This document shows positions 33,316 through 46,254 of a stretch of 64,000 nt of DNA, piece by piece (position 1 is the first letter of the stretch; each line of letters opens with the position of its first letter). The DNA comes from Anaeramoeba flamelloides (lineage: Eukaryota > Metamonada > Anaeramoebidae). The DNA is taken from positions 7,626,001 through 7,690,000 of the forward strand of contig JANTQA010000026.1 in assembly GCA_027625915.1 (NCBI GenBank), written 5' to 3'. Made by a program: the position numbers and the translations under genes. The notes under the pieces were generated by a model, which saw nothing but the letters and a program-made list of their open reading frames with translations, was not told where the DNA came from and ran no database searches.

Positions 33316-36300
33316 ATATTATGATTTATATTTTTTTTATTTAAATATAAAATTTTTGATAATATTTTTTTTCTCCAAATTTTTAAATTAATTAATAAAT
33401 GCTTATTTTCTTTAATTTCTAATTCTATTTTAGGTGATATAATTGAATATTGTTTACTATTATTGGAAATTAAATTCGATTGTTTAAAAATTTCTTTTTT
33501 TCTTTTCTTTTCCTTTTCAAATGATTGGTTAATTGATTTTAGTAAATATTGAGAAAGTAATAATTCTTTTTTAGTATCAAAATATTTTTTGTGCATAGGC
33601 GTTTGGAATTTGTGTAACTTTTCAATTAATTTCAAATTGCTGGTCAATTGAAATTTATTTATTGAGTCCTTTGCTGAAAATAATAATGAAGATTGATTTT
33701 TCTCAGGAAATTCGATTTTGAATACATTTCTTAAATAACTATTTTTCAACGAGAATTTTAAAGGTACAACGTTTGGTGACAAAGTTTTATATTTAAAATT
33801 TTGACATAAGTTTACTGTTTTAAACAATTGCTTTTTTTTATTTTTTTGGCAGTTATAAATTTTAATCAAATACCCATTAATTTCAAGATATTTTTTGGTC
33901 CATTTTGAACTAATTTTACCTTTTAAATAATAATAGATCTTCTCTTTATAAATTATTGGCAAATCATCTAATTTATTATTTTCATTTTTAATAAAATTAT
34001 TATCATGAAAAGTTTCATTATCATCTTTATCATTATTTTGATTGTTATTATTATTGATAAATATTTTTGAAAAATTTAAAAATAATTCTTTATTTAATTC
34101 TTTAAATTTAATACAAATTAATTTATTTTTTTCTAATTCAAATTTTGTTAATTCATCCTCAATATTTGAGCAAAAAATTAATTGATTGTCATTGTCATTG
34201 TAATTGCCATTGCCATTTTCATTTTCATTTTCATTTTCATTTTCGGTATCATCAAAGGGTTCTAAAATATATAACCAATTCCAATCCATCAAATAAGTAT
34301 TTTGGTTTTCTTCTTTTATTAAATTATTCTTATAATTGTTACTATTACTATTGTCATTATGTTTATTAACGTCATTATTTTTAATTTTATAATATAGGGC
34401 AATCCCAAAAATTTTCTCATGATTAAAAACTTTATTTTTAAATTTAATTTTAGCAATTTCAATAGCTATTCTATTTTTCCAAATATTTAAATGGTTTATT
34501 TCTAAATTTAATTTATTTAGGGTTGTTTTCAATTCATTTATCGAAAACAGGTCATCATATTCTGTATAGAATTGAAATAAATTTTCATCTCCACTTTTTA
34601 ATTCTTTAGTACTAATTATTTTGTTTTGGATCCAAGTTAATAAGGAAAATAGATGATGCAACTTAAGTTCTTTCGTAGTCTGATTATTTATTGAAAAAAA
34701 GAATAAATTAATAAAATTTTTTAAGGCGATCAATGAAGAATACCAGTGATTATAATCCTTTTTTTTGATTAAAACCTTTTTTTGGAAATTATCAAAATTG
34801 ATCATTATTTGGTGTTGATATTTTTTATTTTGGATTTCACTGCTTGTAATGGAATTCACATTTCTTAAATCAATAACATTGATTAAATCTTCTTCTTGGT
34901 CATTCTCATATTCCAGCAATAGCCAACCCTGCAGTACCACCCATCTTGTCACCAATTTGCTACTTAGAGACCTTTGCGAATTAACAAATAGAAAGCCCGA
35001 ATAAAAAATCGGGAAATTTAATATGTGGTCAGGGAATATTAGCCAAATTTTTAAACATTCCTTCGCCATTGCGATAGCCTTACTTTTATATTGAGTATTT
35101 AAATTCACATTTTCAAAGAGAAAATTGGTTTGGAATTGCTTTGCATTTTGATCATTAATGGAACGCGTCTTTCGAATATTAAATAATTGCTTTATATTAT
35201 TATGAAAGGTATTTTTTTTCAAATAGATTTTGATTATATCATCATCACCCTTTGTAGGATCTGCTATTTGAACTTTATTTGATGGGATAATGCCCGTTTC
35301 CTGTGTATCCAAATTTTGCACTTTTAAAATAATTCCTTTGTTTTCTAATAATAATAATAAATCGTCCTCTTTGAAATTAATTCCATTTTTTGTTTGTGCT
35401 TTATAATCTTCCAAACAAAAGACCTTTATTTTTTTATTTTTAGTTTCATTTTGATAAATAAAAGAGCTATATCTTGAAATAATAAACTTTCTCCATTTTT
35501 GTAAATCATTCATCCAATTTTGACATAATATCATTCTTTTATCTATATTTTGATTTATTTTCTTTTTCATATTTTGTTTTTCTTCCACATTATTATCATT
35601 GCTTTCATTAGTATTCAATTTGCAATCGTGATGACTATTATTATTGCCGTGATTGCTATTAGCTATTTTGGGTGAATGTTTCTCTTGGGTTTCCTTTTTA
35701 AAATATAAATGAGAAAAGATTATTGACTCATTAATTATTGCTATTTCAAACCATTTGATTAGTGATAAATATTTAAATTTGATTTGGGCTTTTAATTTTA
35801 ATTTTTGCTCTTTTAATGGCATCAAGATGAAATTTAAATTTATTGCAATATGCAATAAATTAATTAATTTTAGCATTTCCTTTTTAGATTCCATAAGGAA
35901 AAAGAAATTTTTGTTATTTATAAATTCAATGAAAAAGCAATTTTTGAATCCATAATTCTTATTAATTTCAACTGATTTGACATCCATTAAATTTAATATA
36001 TTCTTGCATTGATTATTTTGGAAAATCAAGATGTTCCATTTATAAATGATTAGGGTTTTCGCTTGCCATTGGTTATTACCTGGCTTGGTTTCTTGATAAA
36101 TAATATATTGACTAAAAAAGGGGAAATAATTTATAAATTCAAAACTATTATCTTTTTTTTTTTTAATTGGCTTTGGTTTTGTTCGTTTTTGTAAATTTTG
36201 AATTAAATTATGGAAAGTGTATCTTTTCAATTCTTTTTCTTTTTCCAAAATTTCATTTGAATTCTCGTTTTTAATTTGATATTCTTCTTCCATTAATGTA

Positions 36301-39050
36301 TTATATAAAATTGGAATAGTCAAAATTACTTTTGATTCTTTAACCAATCCAATTTTTTTATTTAGTTCAGCTTTCAGTACACCCCCTTCGGATTTTCTAA
36401 TTACAACCAACCATTTATTCTTCTGGAAATTTAGCCAAGTTTCCTTTTCTTTTTGATTTTTTTCTTTCACATTTTCTTCATTCTGCTCTGAATTTAAATG
36501 AGATTCTTGATTTAAATCTTCATCTTTAGTTTCTCTCTTACTTTGATTTTCATTTATTTCTTCATAATTTTTATTTTTTACATTATTTTCATTTTCTACA
36601 GAAATCAAATTTTCTAATTGATTGGAAGTTACATGTTCGTTCTTATTTTTAATTTCAGGAGAATTATTTTTTAAAACGGTGTTATTATTGTTATTATTAT
36701 TCTTATTATTCTTATTCTTATTCTTATTAGAATTAGAATTAGAATTAGAACTTTCAGTAGTTAAAGCTCTCATTCTATTATCATTTGGATTTTTAATATT
36801 TAATCTAGCAACCCGAGATAATATTTTTTTTCTCCAAAATTCTAAAGAATTAATAAAATTCGATATATTTTTAAATTTTTCATTTGGGTCCTGATTCCAA
36901 TGTTTTATTCTATCATTATTAACTTTTGTTTTATTATTGTTATTATTATTAATATCATCATCATCATTATTAATATTAATATTAATATTATTAATAATAA
37001 TATTATTATTGTTATTGTTATTATTATTATAGTTATTGTTATTGTTATTGTTGTTAAATTTATTTTTCTCTTTTTTAATTTTTTCAAATTTAATCCATTC
37101 AATTAATTGATAATATTTGTCATTCCTTTCTTTTTTGGTTTCATCCATTTTTAATGGTCCTAATATTAGCTGGAAATTTTTACAAATTCTAAAAATTGAA
37201 AACCAGGAAACTAGTTCTGAATAATCTAGACTGGCTAAAATAATATTATTACCTCTTTTAAATTGTAATATAAATTCCTGGTAAATTGATTGATATTTGT
37301 TTGAATTAATTTTTTTGACAGAAATCACTTGGCGTATGTCATATCCATCTATTGGTCGAAGGGAATTATTATTTTTATAAAATAATAAATAATGACTTGA
37401 AAAATGACACCAATATTTGATCATTTCCCCACCACCCGTTTTTAAATATAAATAACCAATTTTTTCAATTGGATAAGCTGTTCTATTTTTTTTTGCAATT
37501 TCAATATTTTCAAACAATTTCAAAACCATTTCTTTTTTATCCACTTTTTGATTAATTTTATTTAAAAAATTAATATTAGTGTAATTGATTATGGATTCTA
37601 ATTGTTGAATGTTTTCGTTATTATAGCCATCATAATTATTATAATAAGAAGAATTACCATCATTAAAATTATAATTATTGTCATTGCTGTGGTTACTATT
37701 GTACTTATCATTGCAATTGTTATCTTGATTAGGATCATTATCGTTATCATTACAATTTTTATCTTGATTATTATCATTGGTTTGTTTATTAAAGTTACCG
37801 CGGTTGTTGTTAATATCGGTAATATTGCTTAAAAAATTATTGAAATTTGAATTTTTATTTCTATTTCTAATCTTTGTATGAATAATTATTGAATTTCTAA
37901 TTTTTTTGGGACTTGATAATGATTTTAATATTAAAGAATTTTTAGGGGATCTTTTTTTATTATTTTTTTCAGTTTTTGATTTTCCACTTATTGTGTTAAC
38001 ATCAAAATTAATATTTAATTGCCGTTGTAATTTTAAAGAAGAATTTGGAGACATCTGCTTTTTCAACTGTTTTTTGCCCCCTTCAAGAGAATCTTTCAAT
38101 TTAAAGACTTGTTCATATTCGCATATTTTGATAATTTTTAACTTATTACAAGGCACAATGCCAATTTTTTCACCTGTTTCAACCTGTAAATAAAATTCAT
38201 CAATTTGTTTTCTCAATAAAAACCATTGTCTTTTTTCAAAAGATAACTCTTCGATATTGGTTTTTTTTCTTTGGTTTGAATCTATGGAATATGCTATTTC
38301 GGTTTCTTTAATATTAGGAAAATATAATCTTGCTTGATATGAAAGTAATTGGTTTTTAATATAATTCAATTCATTCAATTGATCAATCAATAATAAAATA
38401 TTATTTTTTAATAAATATTCTGGATCATGTAAATAAGTAAAGAGATTTTTTTTTTTTTTTTTTATTTTGTTTGTGATTTTGATTTTTTTTATTTTCGAAT
38501 TAGAGTTTTGGATTTCAAACAATTCTAATTCATTTTTCAGTTTTTTCTCTTTTTTCTCCTTTTTTATTGTATTTAATTTATTTTTCATATTTTCATCCTT
38601 TTGCTCAATAAAATCCAATAGTTGATCAATTTTATTTTTTTGATTTTCACATTCAGAAATCGGTATCGGCTTGCTTAATTTAATCAAATCAAATAAGATT
38701 TGTAGTGTGTCAACCCAGTTATTATATGTTTTTTTGTTTGTTGCAGTGAGAATGACGGATTGTAATTTTTTCATTTTGATTTCAAAGCAATTTTCTTTGT
38801 TCATTTTTGCCTTTGCATTGACAATACTAATTACATCAGATAAAGGAACAGTGAATTTTATTTCGGAATTTGGTTTTGAATTGAAATGAAATAATTGATA
38901 TTTTGTGAAAAGGAAAACATCACATCTAACTTCTTTCCAAAAAGTGCTTTTATCAGAATTTGAAATTAAAAAATTTATTAGCGAGATATTTAAGTCTTTA
39001 TAAAATAAGCCTAATCCTTTGTTTTTTGTTGAATTCTTTGTATTTGATTC

Positions 39051-39090
<40 letters not shown>

Positions 39091-42000
39091 TTATTTTTAT
39101 AAAATTAAGAATTGAATTTATTATATGTTTATTTAAAAAAAAATTTGTTTTGTGTAATTCAAAAAGAAAAATAAACAAAATTAGTAAAATTATTTGAATA
39201 ATTTTTTTTTTTTTAATTGTTCAAGAGTTTAGTTATTTCCAAAAAACAGTGCAAATTTATTTTAAATTATCATTGTTATACTGCATTCTAGCCCTAATAA
39301 AAATAATAAAAAAAATTTTATAACATGTTTTATAAGTATGATATATAGGTGTTTTAAATATTGAAAGCGTTATAAATTTCGATAGAAACCCGTAAAAATA
39401 TTAAAAATGCACTTTTTTATAACATACTATAAAAAAAAATGAAGAAATTGAGAAGGGTTTTTTTTTTTTTTTGTTATAAACGATGTTCTAAAAATGTTGT
39501 AACAAGTTATAAAGGGTGTTATATAAGATAAAACATGTTATACGATGTTTTATAAATTTTGGGTATTAAAAAGCAATAATATAAGAAAAAAATTACAAGA
39601 TACATCTTGTTAAAATTATTAAATATTAAAAATTATGATAGAAAACTGTTTTAAATTGTAAAACGGTTATTAAAAACATTTTTTTAAAAACGAATCGGAA
39701 TTAAATATTTTCAATTTTATTTTTTTTTACTGATTTTTTTAACAAATATAAAAATTTATTTGAAATATTTTAAAATAATAAAAATTATAACAGTTAATAA
39801 AAACGTTAATATTCTTTTATTATTAAAAATCACAATATAAACAAGGCTTTTGTGATAAAGAGGATATATGATTGTTTTAAAATGTTTTTGTTTTCTTATG
39901 TTACAACTTTTATTCAATTTGGAAATAATTTTAATTTTACAAATATTTTGATTTTTTTGATTTTTATTTTCATTTCCTTTTTTACCTTAAACATAATCTC
40001 TTTTGTTCGGTCAGAATTTTTTTTTCCAATTACTGATATTTAAGTTAAAGTTGAGTTTGTTTATTATAGAAAAACTCAAATAAGATTAGCTGGTTGTATC
40101 TAATTATTTGATCAATCAATAATTGTCTGTAGAAATTTAACAAATTTCTCAATACATTTTTTTGTTCTACTCGTTTCATCATTTTTAACCACAGAGATTT
40201 TTATTTTTTTGACAATTATTTTATGTTTATTTTTGGGACTTATTGTAAATTATAAATAATTTTTAATTTTAATTTGCCAGTAGTTCTAATTTAGTAATTC
40301 TTATAAAATATATTTAATAAAATTATTTTTACAAAAATTGAATTTGGGTGTGTTAAAAAGTTTGAATTGGAGTTTTGATCAATCAAAGAAAAGCCCTTAC
40401 TAAAAGATAGTATTACTGTTATTTTCCAATTAATAAATGGAAATTTTAATTTTAAAACTTTTTACCAATTATAAGTTGAAAAAAATGAAACATTTTTACA
40501 AAATCAATTAGAAATTGATATTTTGAGATATTTAATTAAGCTTTCTCCTTATTGAACTTTGAGATAGAATTTTAATTATTAATATTTAATTTTAACAAGA
40601 GTTAACTTTTTAAAGAAATCTTTAAAATTATACGAATCAAAGAAAAACCTTGATTATAGGATAGCATTTAAAAAAACTGTTATTGTATTAATTCTCGATT
40701 TTGAATTTAATCATTTATTTCTTCTTTTATTAATTGACCTTGTTTTTCATTTTCAGGTTTCTGTGATTTCTGTGATTTCTGTCATGCCGTTTCCGAACTT
40801 TCTATGATTTTTATGGTTTCTGGCATGTCCTTTCTGAACTTTTTGTGATTTTTATGGTTTCTGTGATTCTATTAATTTTTTTTCCAATTAAAAAACTTGT
40901 CGAACCTTTATTCCAAAATAACAAGTCAGATTGAAATTTTCTTTTTTTTTTTACAAGTTTTATTTGGGATAGAAATAAACCAACCAAATCAAAATTTTAA
41001 TGAATAATTAGCCTAACGTTTACATAAGTCCCATTTTCTGTATTATCCTTAATTTCTTTTAATTACAAATTTTTAGTTCTTTTTGTTTTTTTTTTTTGGT
41101 ATTTTAGATCTTTTGGTTTGTTTTCTTTTGTCTTGAGAAAATACCCAAAATGGTTCGTACTAAAAGAAAATTAACCAAAAACAATTCGAGTGAAATCAAA
41201 GAAATTTTAAACTGTTTTATTAAAAAATAAAAAAAAACTTACTTTTTTCATCAAAAATGGATTCACTTTTTTCTTCTTCCTCAGGACAATATTCAGATAA
41301 TTTTGATTTCCCGTTATAGATTAATTGGGCGATTCCATTAGGGTTAAACCAACCAGCTACTCCATTACATTCGCCAAGCCACCAATTTTGATCAGATTCA
41401 TTATAAACTTGTATGATATCCCATTTCTTAAATTTCAAAATTTGCTTTTCTTGTTCTTTGTTCTTATTTTTGTTATTATCCTTGCTGTTCTTATTATTCT
41501 CATTCTTTTTAATGTCAGCAAATTTGGTTGAAGATTTCTGATATTTTTTGTAGTCCTGTGTGTCAACAATTAATGTCAAAGCAAAGTTTGTAAGATTTTT
41601 TTGTTTGAGGATCCATAATTTGCTCAAGAGCAAGTTTCTCCAATCCAAAATCGCACGTATGGTGTTTGTGAGTTTCCTTTTGTGGATCTCCAGCTTTTTT
41701 TCTAGTCGTGATCGCTTTTTGGAGCCCTTGTTCCTGGGCGGTGTTGTCTCGGCGATCTCCGTTTGTTTTTCAAACATTTTCAATTCCAGACGATCGAGCG
41801 CAATTAACAGTTTGCGGATTAAGGTCGTGTCTTCGTCACGAACGGGCCTTTGCCCAATACGGTGGAAGAGCAAAGACAAGTTAATTGCAGTCATCCAGTC
41901 GTTTAGTTGCTCTTCCAAATACGCACGCAGGACGTACATACGATCTTTTAATAAGATCCCAAAAATATATTCTCGTTTCCAAAAGTTGTCAAGCCGAACA

Positions 42001-42347
42001 ACATCATACACCTTCCTTAAGTCAATAATCCCCAAAGGAACAGCACCTGAATTCTGTGTATCAGATTTGTAATATTTAATCATCCGATCCTGCAAGATAA
42101 ACCACCGTTTCTTCCACCGTGCGTTGTTCTTTCCTATTTTAAAGAGCCACCCGTCAATTAAGACAGGCACACGCGGTAAGGTTAGTACTTGCTCAAGCTC
42201 ACGGACGCGTATCGTTTGCCGATGGTATGTTTCCTCTTTGGACAACAGCGGCGATAAGGTCTCAAATAATCTTCGGAATTGTGAACTCATTCTTTTTGCA
42301 TTGTATTCTTGACTTTTTAAGACTTGGGTTGTTTGTGGTTTGTTCAT
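31620..42347 (-). CDS. Giant multi-PH/SH3 RasGAP protein
   Basis: Two exons on the minus strand, 42347-41243 (1105 nt) and 39049-31620 (7430 nt). The join across GTAAGT...AATAG keeps frame and restores a PH domain, giving 2844 residues. Exon 1: PH1 (about 61-165, DGWLFKIGKNNARWKKRWF) then SH3 (about 255-348, ending ESDQNWWLGECNGVAGWF). Exon 2: PH2 (about 395-490), SH3-like (GEKIGIVPCNKL), PH3 (about 890-1000, KIGYLYLKTGGG), SH3-like, a diverged PH4 (about 1335-1450), SH3 (about 1575-1635, FCLEDYKAQTKNGINFKEDD), PH5 (about 1715-1830, TRWVVLQGWLLLEYE), SH3-like, PH6 (about 2068-2190, KWTKKYLEINGYLIKIY), SH3-like. The C-terminal RasGAP domain (about 2515-2750) has the arginine finger in LFRGN and the FLRFICPAIVVP motif, so it should be catalytically competent. 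A WRKKILS helix precedes several SH3-like units. Long Asn runs and an Asp run separate modules. Predicted role: membrane-recruited inactivator of Ras-type GTPases. Confidence 0.88.
39054..39090. repeat. (AT)n microsatellite at intron acceptor
   Basis: A run of about 18 AT units ends directly before the TAATAG acceptor of RasGAP exon 2 (minus strand), in the position usually occupied by the polypyrimidine tract. Confidence 0.9.
39291..39563. mobile_element. TA-flanked MITE, CCCTAATAAA family, copy 2
   Basis: Left end TA then GCCCTAATAAAAA, right end a decayed TTTTGGG then TA. The interior repeats ATAACATGTTTTATAA, GTTATAAA and similar units in both orientations, as in 22241-22500. Lies in the RasGAP intron. 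Confidence 0.65.
40030..40375 (+). repeat. Dispersed repeat family F, copy 2
   Basis: Related in the same orientation to 49560-49915 and inverted relative to 20690-21065. Shared: AACTCAAATA.GATTAG, TTGATCAATCAATAATTG, ATTGTAAATTATAAA, and GAATTTGGGTGTGTTAAAA at the end. RasGAP intron. Confidence 0.6.
40755..40870 (+). repeat. Imperfect tandem repeat
   Basis: Short TTTCTGTGA units, then a roughly 50-base unit twice: TTTCTGTCATGCCGTTTCC...GATTTTTATGG and TTTCTGGCATGTCCTTTCT...GATTTTTATGG. Lies in the RasGAP intron, in sequence that also shares blocks with the 62784-63209 element in inverted orientation. Confidence 0.75.
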
Positions 42348-42720
42348 CTCTTATTTTTAAAATAAAAACATGTTTTTAATTTGAAAAAAAAATCGAAAAA
42401 TAAAACTCTTTTTTTTTTTATTTTCTCTTTTAGGTTTGGTCGTCAATTTACAAGACTCGTGTCTGTTTTTGAGAAGCGAAAAATTTCGAAAAAGTTTTTT
42501 TTTCCTAATTTTTTACTTCTCAGTTGTTTTCCGACTAACTGAAATTTTGTTATTTTTGTAAAGTTGATTTTTTATTCTTTGAATGAAATTAGGTCTTTTA
42601 ATATTTTTTCTTCAGTGATGGATTTGTAGATTGAGTTGAGCAAATATGGAATTTAATTTTTTTTTGTTCTGGTATTTTATTTGTTTGCAAAAGACTATTT
42701 TTAATAAAATTGGGCTTATT

Positions 42721-43484
42721 TTAAGGCTTACAATCCCTGAAATTTGAAAAAAGATTATCTTGTGTAGGGTGTCTTGGGTTGTTAATTTGTTTGTATCTTA
42801 TCGATCTTGGAGCTTGTTATGGGTTTTAATAGTAGTTCAAAATGATAATTTTTATAAAATTCATTTTTTTTTTCTCCGAAATCCGAATTAAAGAGCTGTA
42901 AGACTAATAAATTGGTAGGTGTTTAAGAATAAATTATGAATTTTGGGTTGTGGAAGAAAAATGTGGATTTGCTTATAAGTCAATTACAGTCAGTTTCACT
43001 TTTAAGGCACAAACTTTCAACGAAATTTAAGGCACAAAAAAAATCTCAAATTAAAGCACAAAATTCAGCTTCTAGTAAAATAAATTGTAAAAATTAAAAT
43101 TCCAAATTTTGTGCCTTAATTTGAGATTTTTTTTGTGCCTTAAATTTCGTTGAAAGTTTGTGCCTTAAAAGTGAAACTGACTGTAACTGAATAAAATAAA
43201 ATTTTTTTACAATCCCCAAAATAAACCAAACCTGATTAAAAATTTCAATTGACAACACCACAAACCATATTTTTTTATAACTTAACTCCCGATATATTAG
43301 TCTTACCCTCTTCAATTCGGATTACCGAAAAATTTATAATAAATTGTCAAAAATTTCTATTTTGAAGCACTATTTAAACCCATATCAAGCTCCAAGATCG
43401 ATCAGAAACAAACAAATTAATAAGTTACTAAACATTACGCAGGATAATTTTTTTTCAAATTTCAGGGATTGTAAAACCTTAAGG
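42721..43484. mobile_element. Foldback element with ~250-bp arms, interrupted
   Basis: The left arm begins TTAAGGCTTACAATCCCTG; the right arm ends CAGGGATTGTAAAACCTTAA. Further arm matches include GATCTTGGAGCTTG with CAAGCTCCAAGATCGAT, GTCTTAC with GTAAGAC-type strings, and AAATTATCCTGCG-type blocks. The arms flank a 197-bp palindromic MITE inserted almost exactly at the centre (42987-43183). A 73-bp miniature relative lies at 54161-54233. Confidence 0.75.
42987..43183. mobile_element. Tc1/mariner-type palindromic MITE (CAGTCAG family), copy a
   Basis: 197 bp starting CAGTCAGTTTCACTTTTAAG and ending with its inverted copy, flanked on each side by TA. Arms of about 85 bases with repeated AAGGCACAAA motifs surround a short TTCTAGTAAAATAAATTG centre. 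It is nearly identical to the copies at 46057, 46875 and 58964, so activity was relatively recent. Non-coding; a full-length partner encoding transposase is not present in the window. Confidence 0.9.
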
Positions 43485-43840
43485 ATTTTCAGAGATTTGT
43501 AAAAGAGGATTATTTTAGGTATAATAGAAAAAATTTTCTTATTTTGATTCTTAATAGATTGTTCTATTATTTATAAAGTCTATTAAAGGTGCATTCAAAA
43601 TAAGAAATTGTTTGGAAAATTTTCAATCAAATCCCTTGAACAAAAGAAATAACCATTTTACTGAGACTTTTAATAATAAAAGTGGTTATTAGACTTAGAT
43701 GTATATCTTTCATTTTATTTTTAGATTTCCATTTTGAAATTTTTTAAAATACAACTTTTGACCTTTTTGGAAATATATATTCAAGAAAGATATAATTTAT
43801 TTACTCTAATTATTTATAAAAAATTTTAACTTAACTAAAA

Positions 43841-44328
43841 CAGTAAATTACACGTTAAATACAAGAACTTTCAATAAAATTTAAGGCCCCTGAAAATTCC
43901 CTTTTTGAAGCAAAATATTCTGATTGGTAAAATAATTTGTGAAAAAAAAAATTCTGAAAAATGTGCTTTAATTTGAGATTGTTTTGATTTTGTCCTTTAT
44001 GTTTAAAATATGAACACAAGGAAATAATAGAAAATATTCATTACTTTATGTGAGAATATCCTTCCTATGAAAAATATAGATCGATTTTTCTGAATAAGTT
44101 AAAATTAAATTTTCAAGAAATAATTTTAAATTACGAAAGCTCAACATTATTTTCCTTGATCAATAATTGTAAAATCTATAATTTTAAACTTAAATTTCTG
44201 AAAGGTAATTAAAATAAATGGTTACTCGGGGTGTAATTTACACTTCCACCTCATAAAAAAAAAAAATGAGTTTTTTTTTTGTCTTAAACTTTGTTGAAAG
44301 ATTGTACCTAAAAAGTGGCTATGACTGT
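43841..44328. mobile_element. CAGTCAG-family MITE, decayed and enlarged copy
   Basis: Starts CAGTAAATTACACGTTAAA and ends AAGTGGCTATGACTG next to TA. Internal TTTCAATAAAATTTAAGG, GTGCTTTAATTTGAGATTG and TTAAACTTTGTTGAAAG match the 197-bp family. Its 488-bp span implies about 290 bp of inserted sequence. Strongly diverged. Confidence 0.5.
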
Positions 44329-44329
44329 A

Positions 44330-45580
44330 GTTCTATTTATTGTTTTGATTTAGGAACAATCACATATTTACCATTCGAGTTTGAACTCTAAGAAAGAAAA
44401 AAATGGTATTTTTAGAATTGATATAAAACTAGATTCAGGATTTTGAAGAAAATCTATTGGTATTATCTTAGAACTTAAAATCATATCATTTTTTGAGTCC
44501 AAAATGGATATAAAAAATGAATAATTATTGAAGGATATTGTAGGACACAGGAAATAATATTCATGGCTATCAATTTTTGAAATTGGTGATCTAATCTTTT
44601 TAAATAAATAAAAAGTAAAAAATAAAAATCAAACATATTTAACCAAAGAAAAAAAATAATTTGTTAATTTGTGAATAAAATTTGAAGAATTTTTCTTCAA
44701 AGGATCATTTTTTCCCATTAAAATTAATAATAAATCCCCCCCCCCCCTACAATCATTGTAATTTTTATATTTTAATTATGTTTTAAAGGGATAAACTACT
44801 ATATTCAACTATTTAAATATACTCCGTTTCATCTTTAATTCTCTCTTTGTTAGAAATAAAGGTAAAAATTAAAAATAAAAAATCATTTTTAACAAATCCT
44901 CTTAACAATTCAATAATTTTGAACATTACTTGTAAATTTATTTAGTTTGAAATATCAAAAAAAAAAAAATTATAATTTTGATCTTTAAAATGTAATTTCT
45001 TTTTTTTTTTTTTTTGTTTTTGAAACAATCAAAACTGTTTATTATTTTCTATTTTTGATAAAAAAAGGGAGATTTAATATTTTTTATTTTTTTAAAAAAA
45101 GATATTGATTTCTTTCAAACCAAAACAAAAAAACTGTTTGGTATTTCTTTTCAACAAAGAAAGCAAATTCATTCCGTTTTCATATAGGTAATAAAAAAGA
45201 AGTGCTTTTAATTTGACTTTTTTTGGAATTTTTTTTTTTTTTTTTTTTTTTTTGGAAAAATATGTGTAAAACTGGTTTGAACTTAAGAAGCTTCTAAATT
45301 ATGATTCAATCGAAAAAGGTCCACACAAAAAAACTTGAAAAGTTATCTTAAGGTAAAATAATTAATCAAATAATTCTTATTGTTCTCAAATAGAGTTGAA
45401 AAATAAAAAGATCCAAAATATTCACAAAATTGGATAATACCCCGTGCTTTCTCAAAATCTTCATACAGTATCTACAGTACCACCTTAACTTATTTTGAGA
45501 TAAGTAGTTTTCTTTAATGTAGTTATCAAAAATGTATTTACTTTAGATTCCACAAGATAAAAATTTGTGCTTTTTAAAAA
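44330..45580 (+). repeat. Long dispersed repeat family J, copy 2
   Basis: Same-orientation relative of 23870-25200, beginning ATTGTTTTGATTTAGGAACA and ending near TGTAGTTATCAAAAATG. Contains a C13 homopolymer near 44737. Non-coding. Confidence 0.65.
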
Positions 45581-46056
45581 ATAAATGTTTTTTTGTAATC
45601 ATTTTTGAATTATAACAGTATTTCCCTTTTTTTAACAAATCCTGAATAAAAATTTAAGGATATGAACCATCAATCTGAAAAAAACCTATCCTCAAAAAAA
45701 AGCCACCATATATTACAAATGAAAAAAAAAAAAAATAAAATCAAAAAAAATAAGTCAAATTGTCGAGAATAATAGTCGATTTTACAATCAAAAGTACCAC
45801 TTTGAAAAAAATTGTAACATTCGTTAAAATTTTTGATGGTTTTTTATTGTTTTCTTTTCATACTTTTTTTTTTATTTCAATATCTTTCTTTATTTTCTTA
45901 CCTTTTCAATTAATTAATTAATTAATCTTAGTGAGTTTGTTTTATTATTATTATTTGAATATATGCCCATACGACCCAAAAAACACTAAAAATGGAAAAC
46001 TGATCTAATAAATTCCATGAAAAAAATTAAAAAAACAAAATGAAAAAATAAAAATA

Positions 46057-46254
46057 AAGTCAGTTTCACTTTTAAGGCACAAACTTTCAACGAAATTTAA
46101 AGTACAAAAAAATCTCAAATTAAGGCACAAAATTGGGAATTTTTTTTTTTTACAAATTATTTTACTAAAACCCAAAATTTTGTGCCATAATTTGAGATTT
46201 TTTTTGTGCCTTAATTTTCATTGAAATTTTGTGCCTTAAAAGTGAAACTGACTG
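46057..46254. mobile_element. CAGTCAG-family palindromic MITE, copy b
   Basis: 198 bp between TA dinucleotides. The first base of the left end is mutated (AAGTCAGTTTCACTTTTAAG) while the right end GTGAAACTGACTG is intact. Arms and spacer match copies at 42987, 46875 and 58964. Confidence 0.88.

Noticed and set aside
33060-37840. Ile/Asn-rich plus-strand frames across the RasGAP gene
   Set aside because: They are shadows of Asn and Asp runs in the minus-strand gene.
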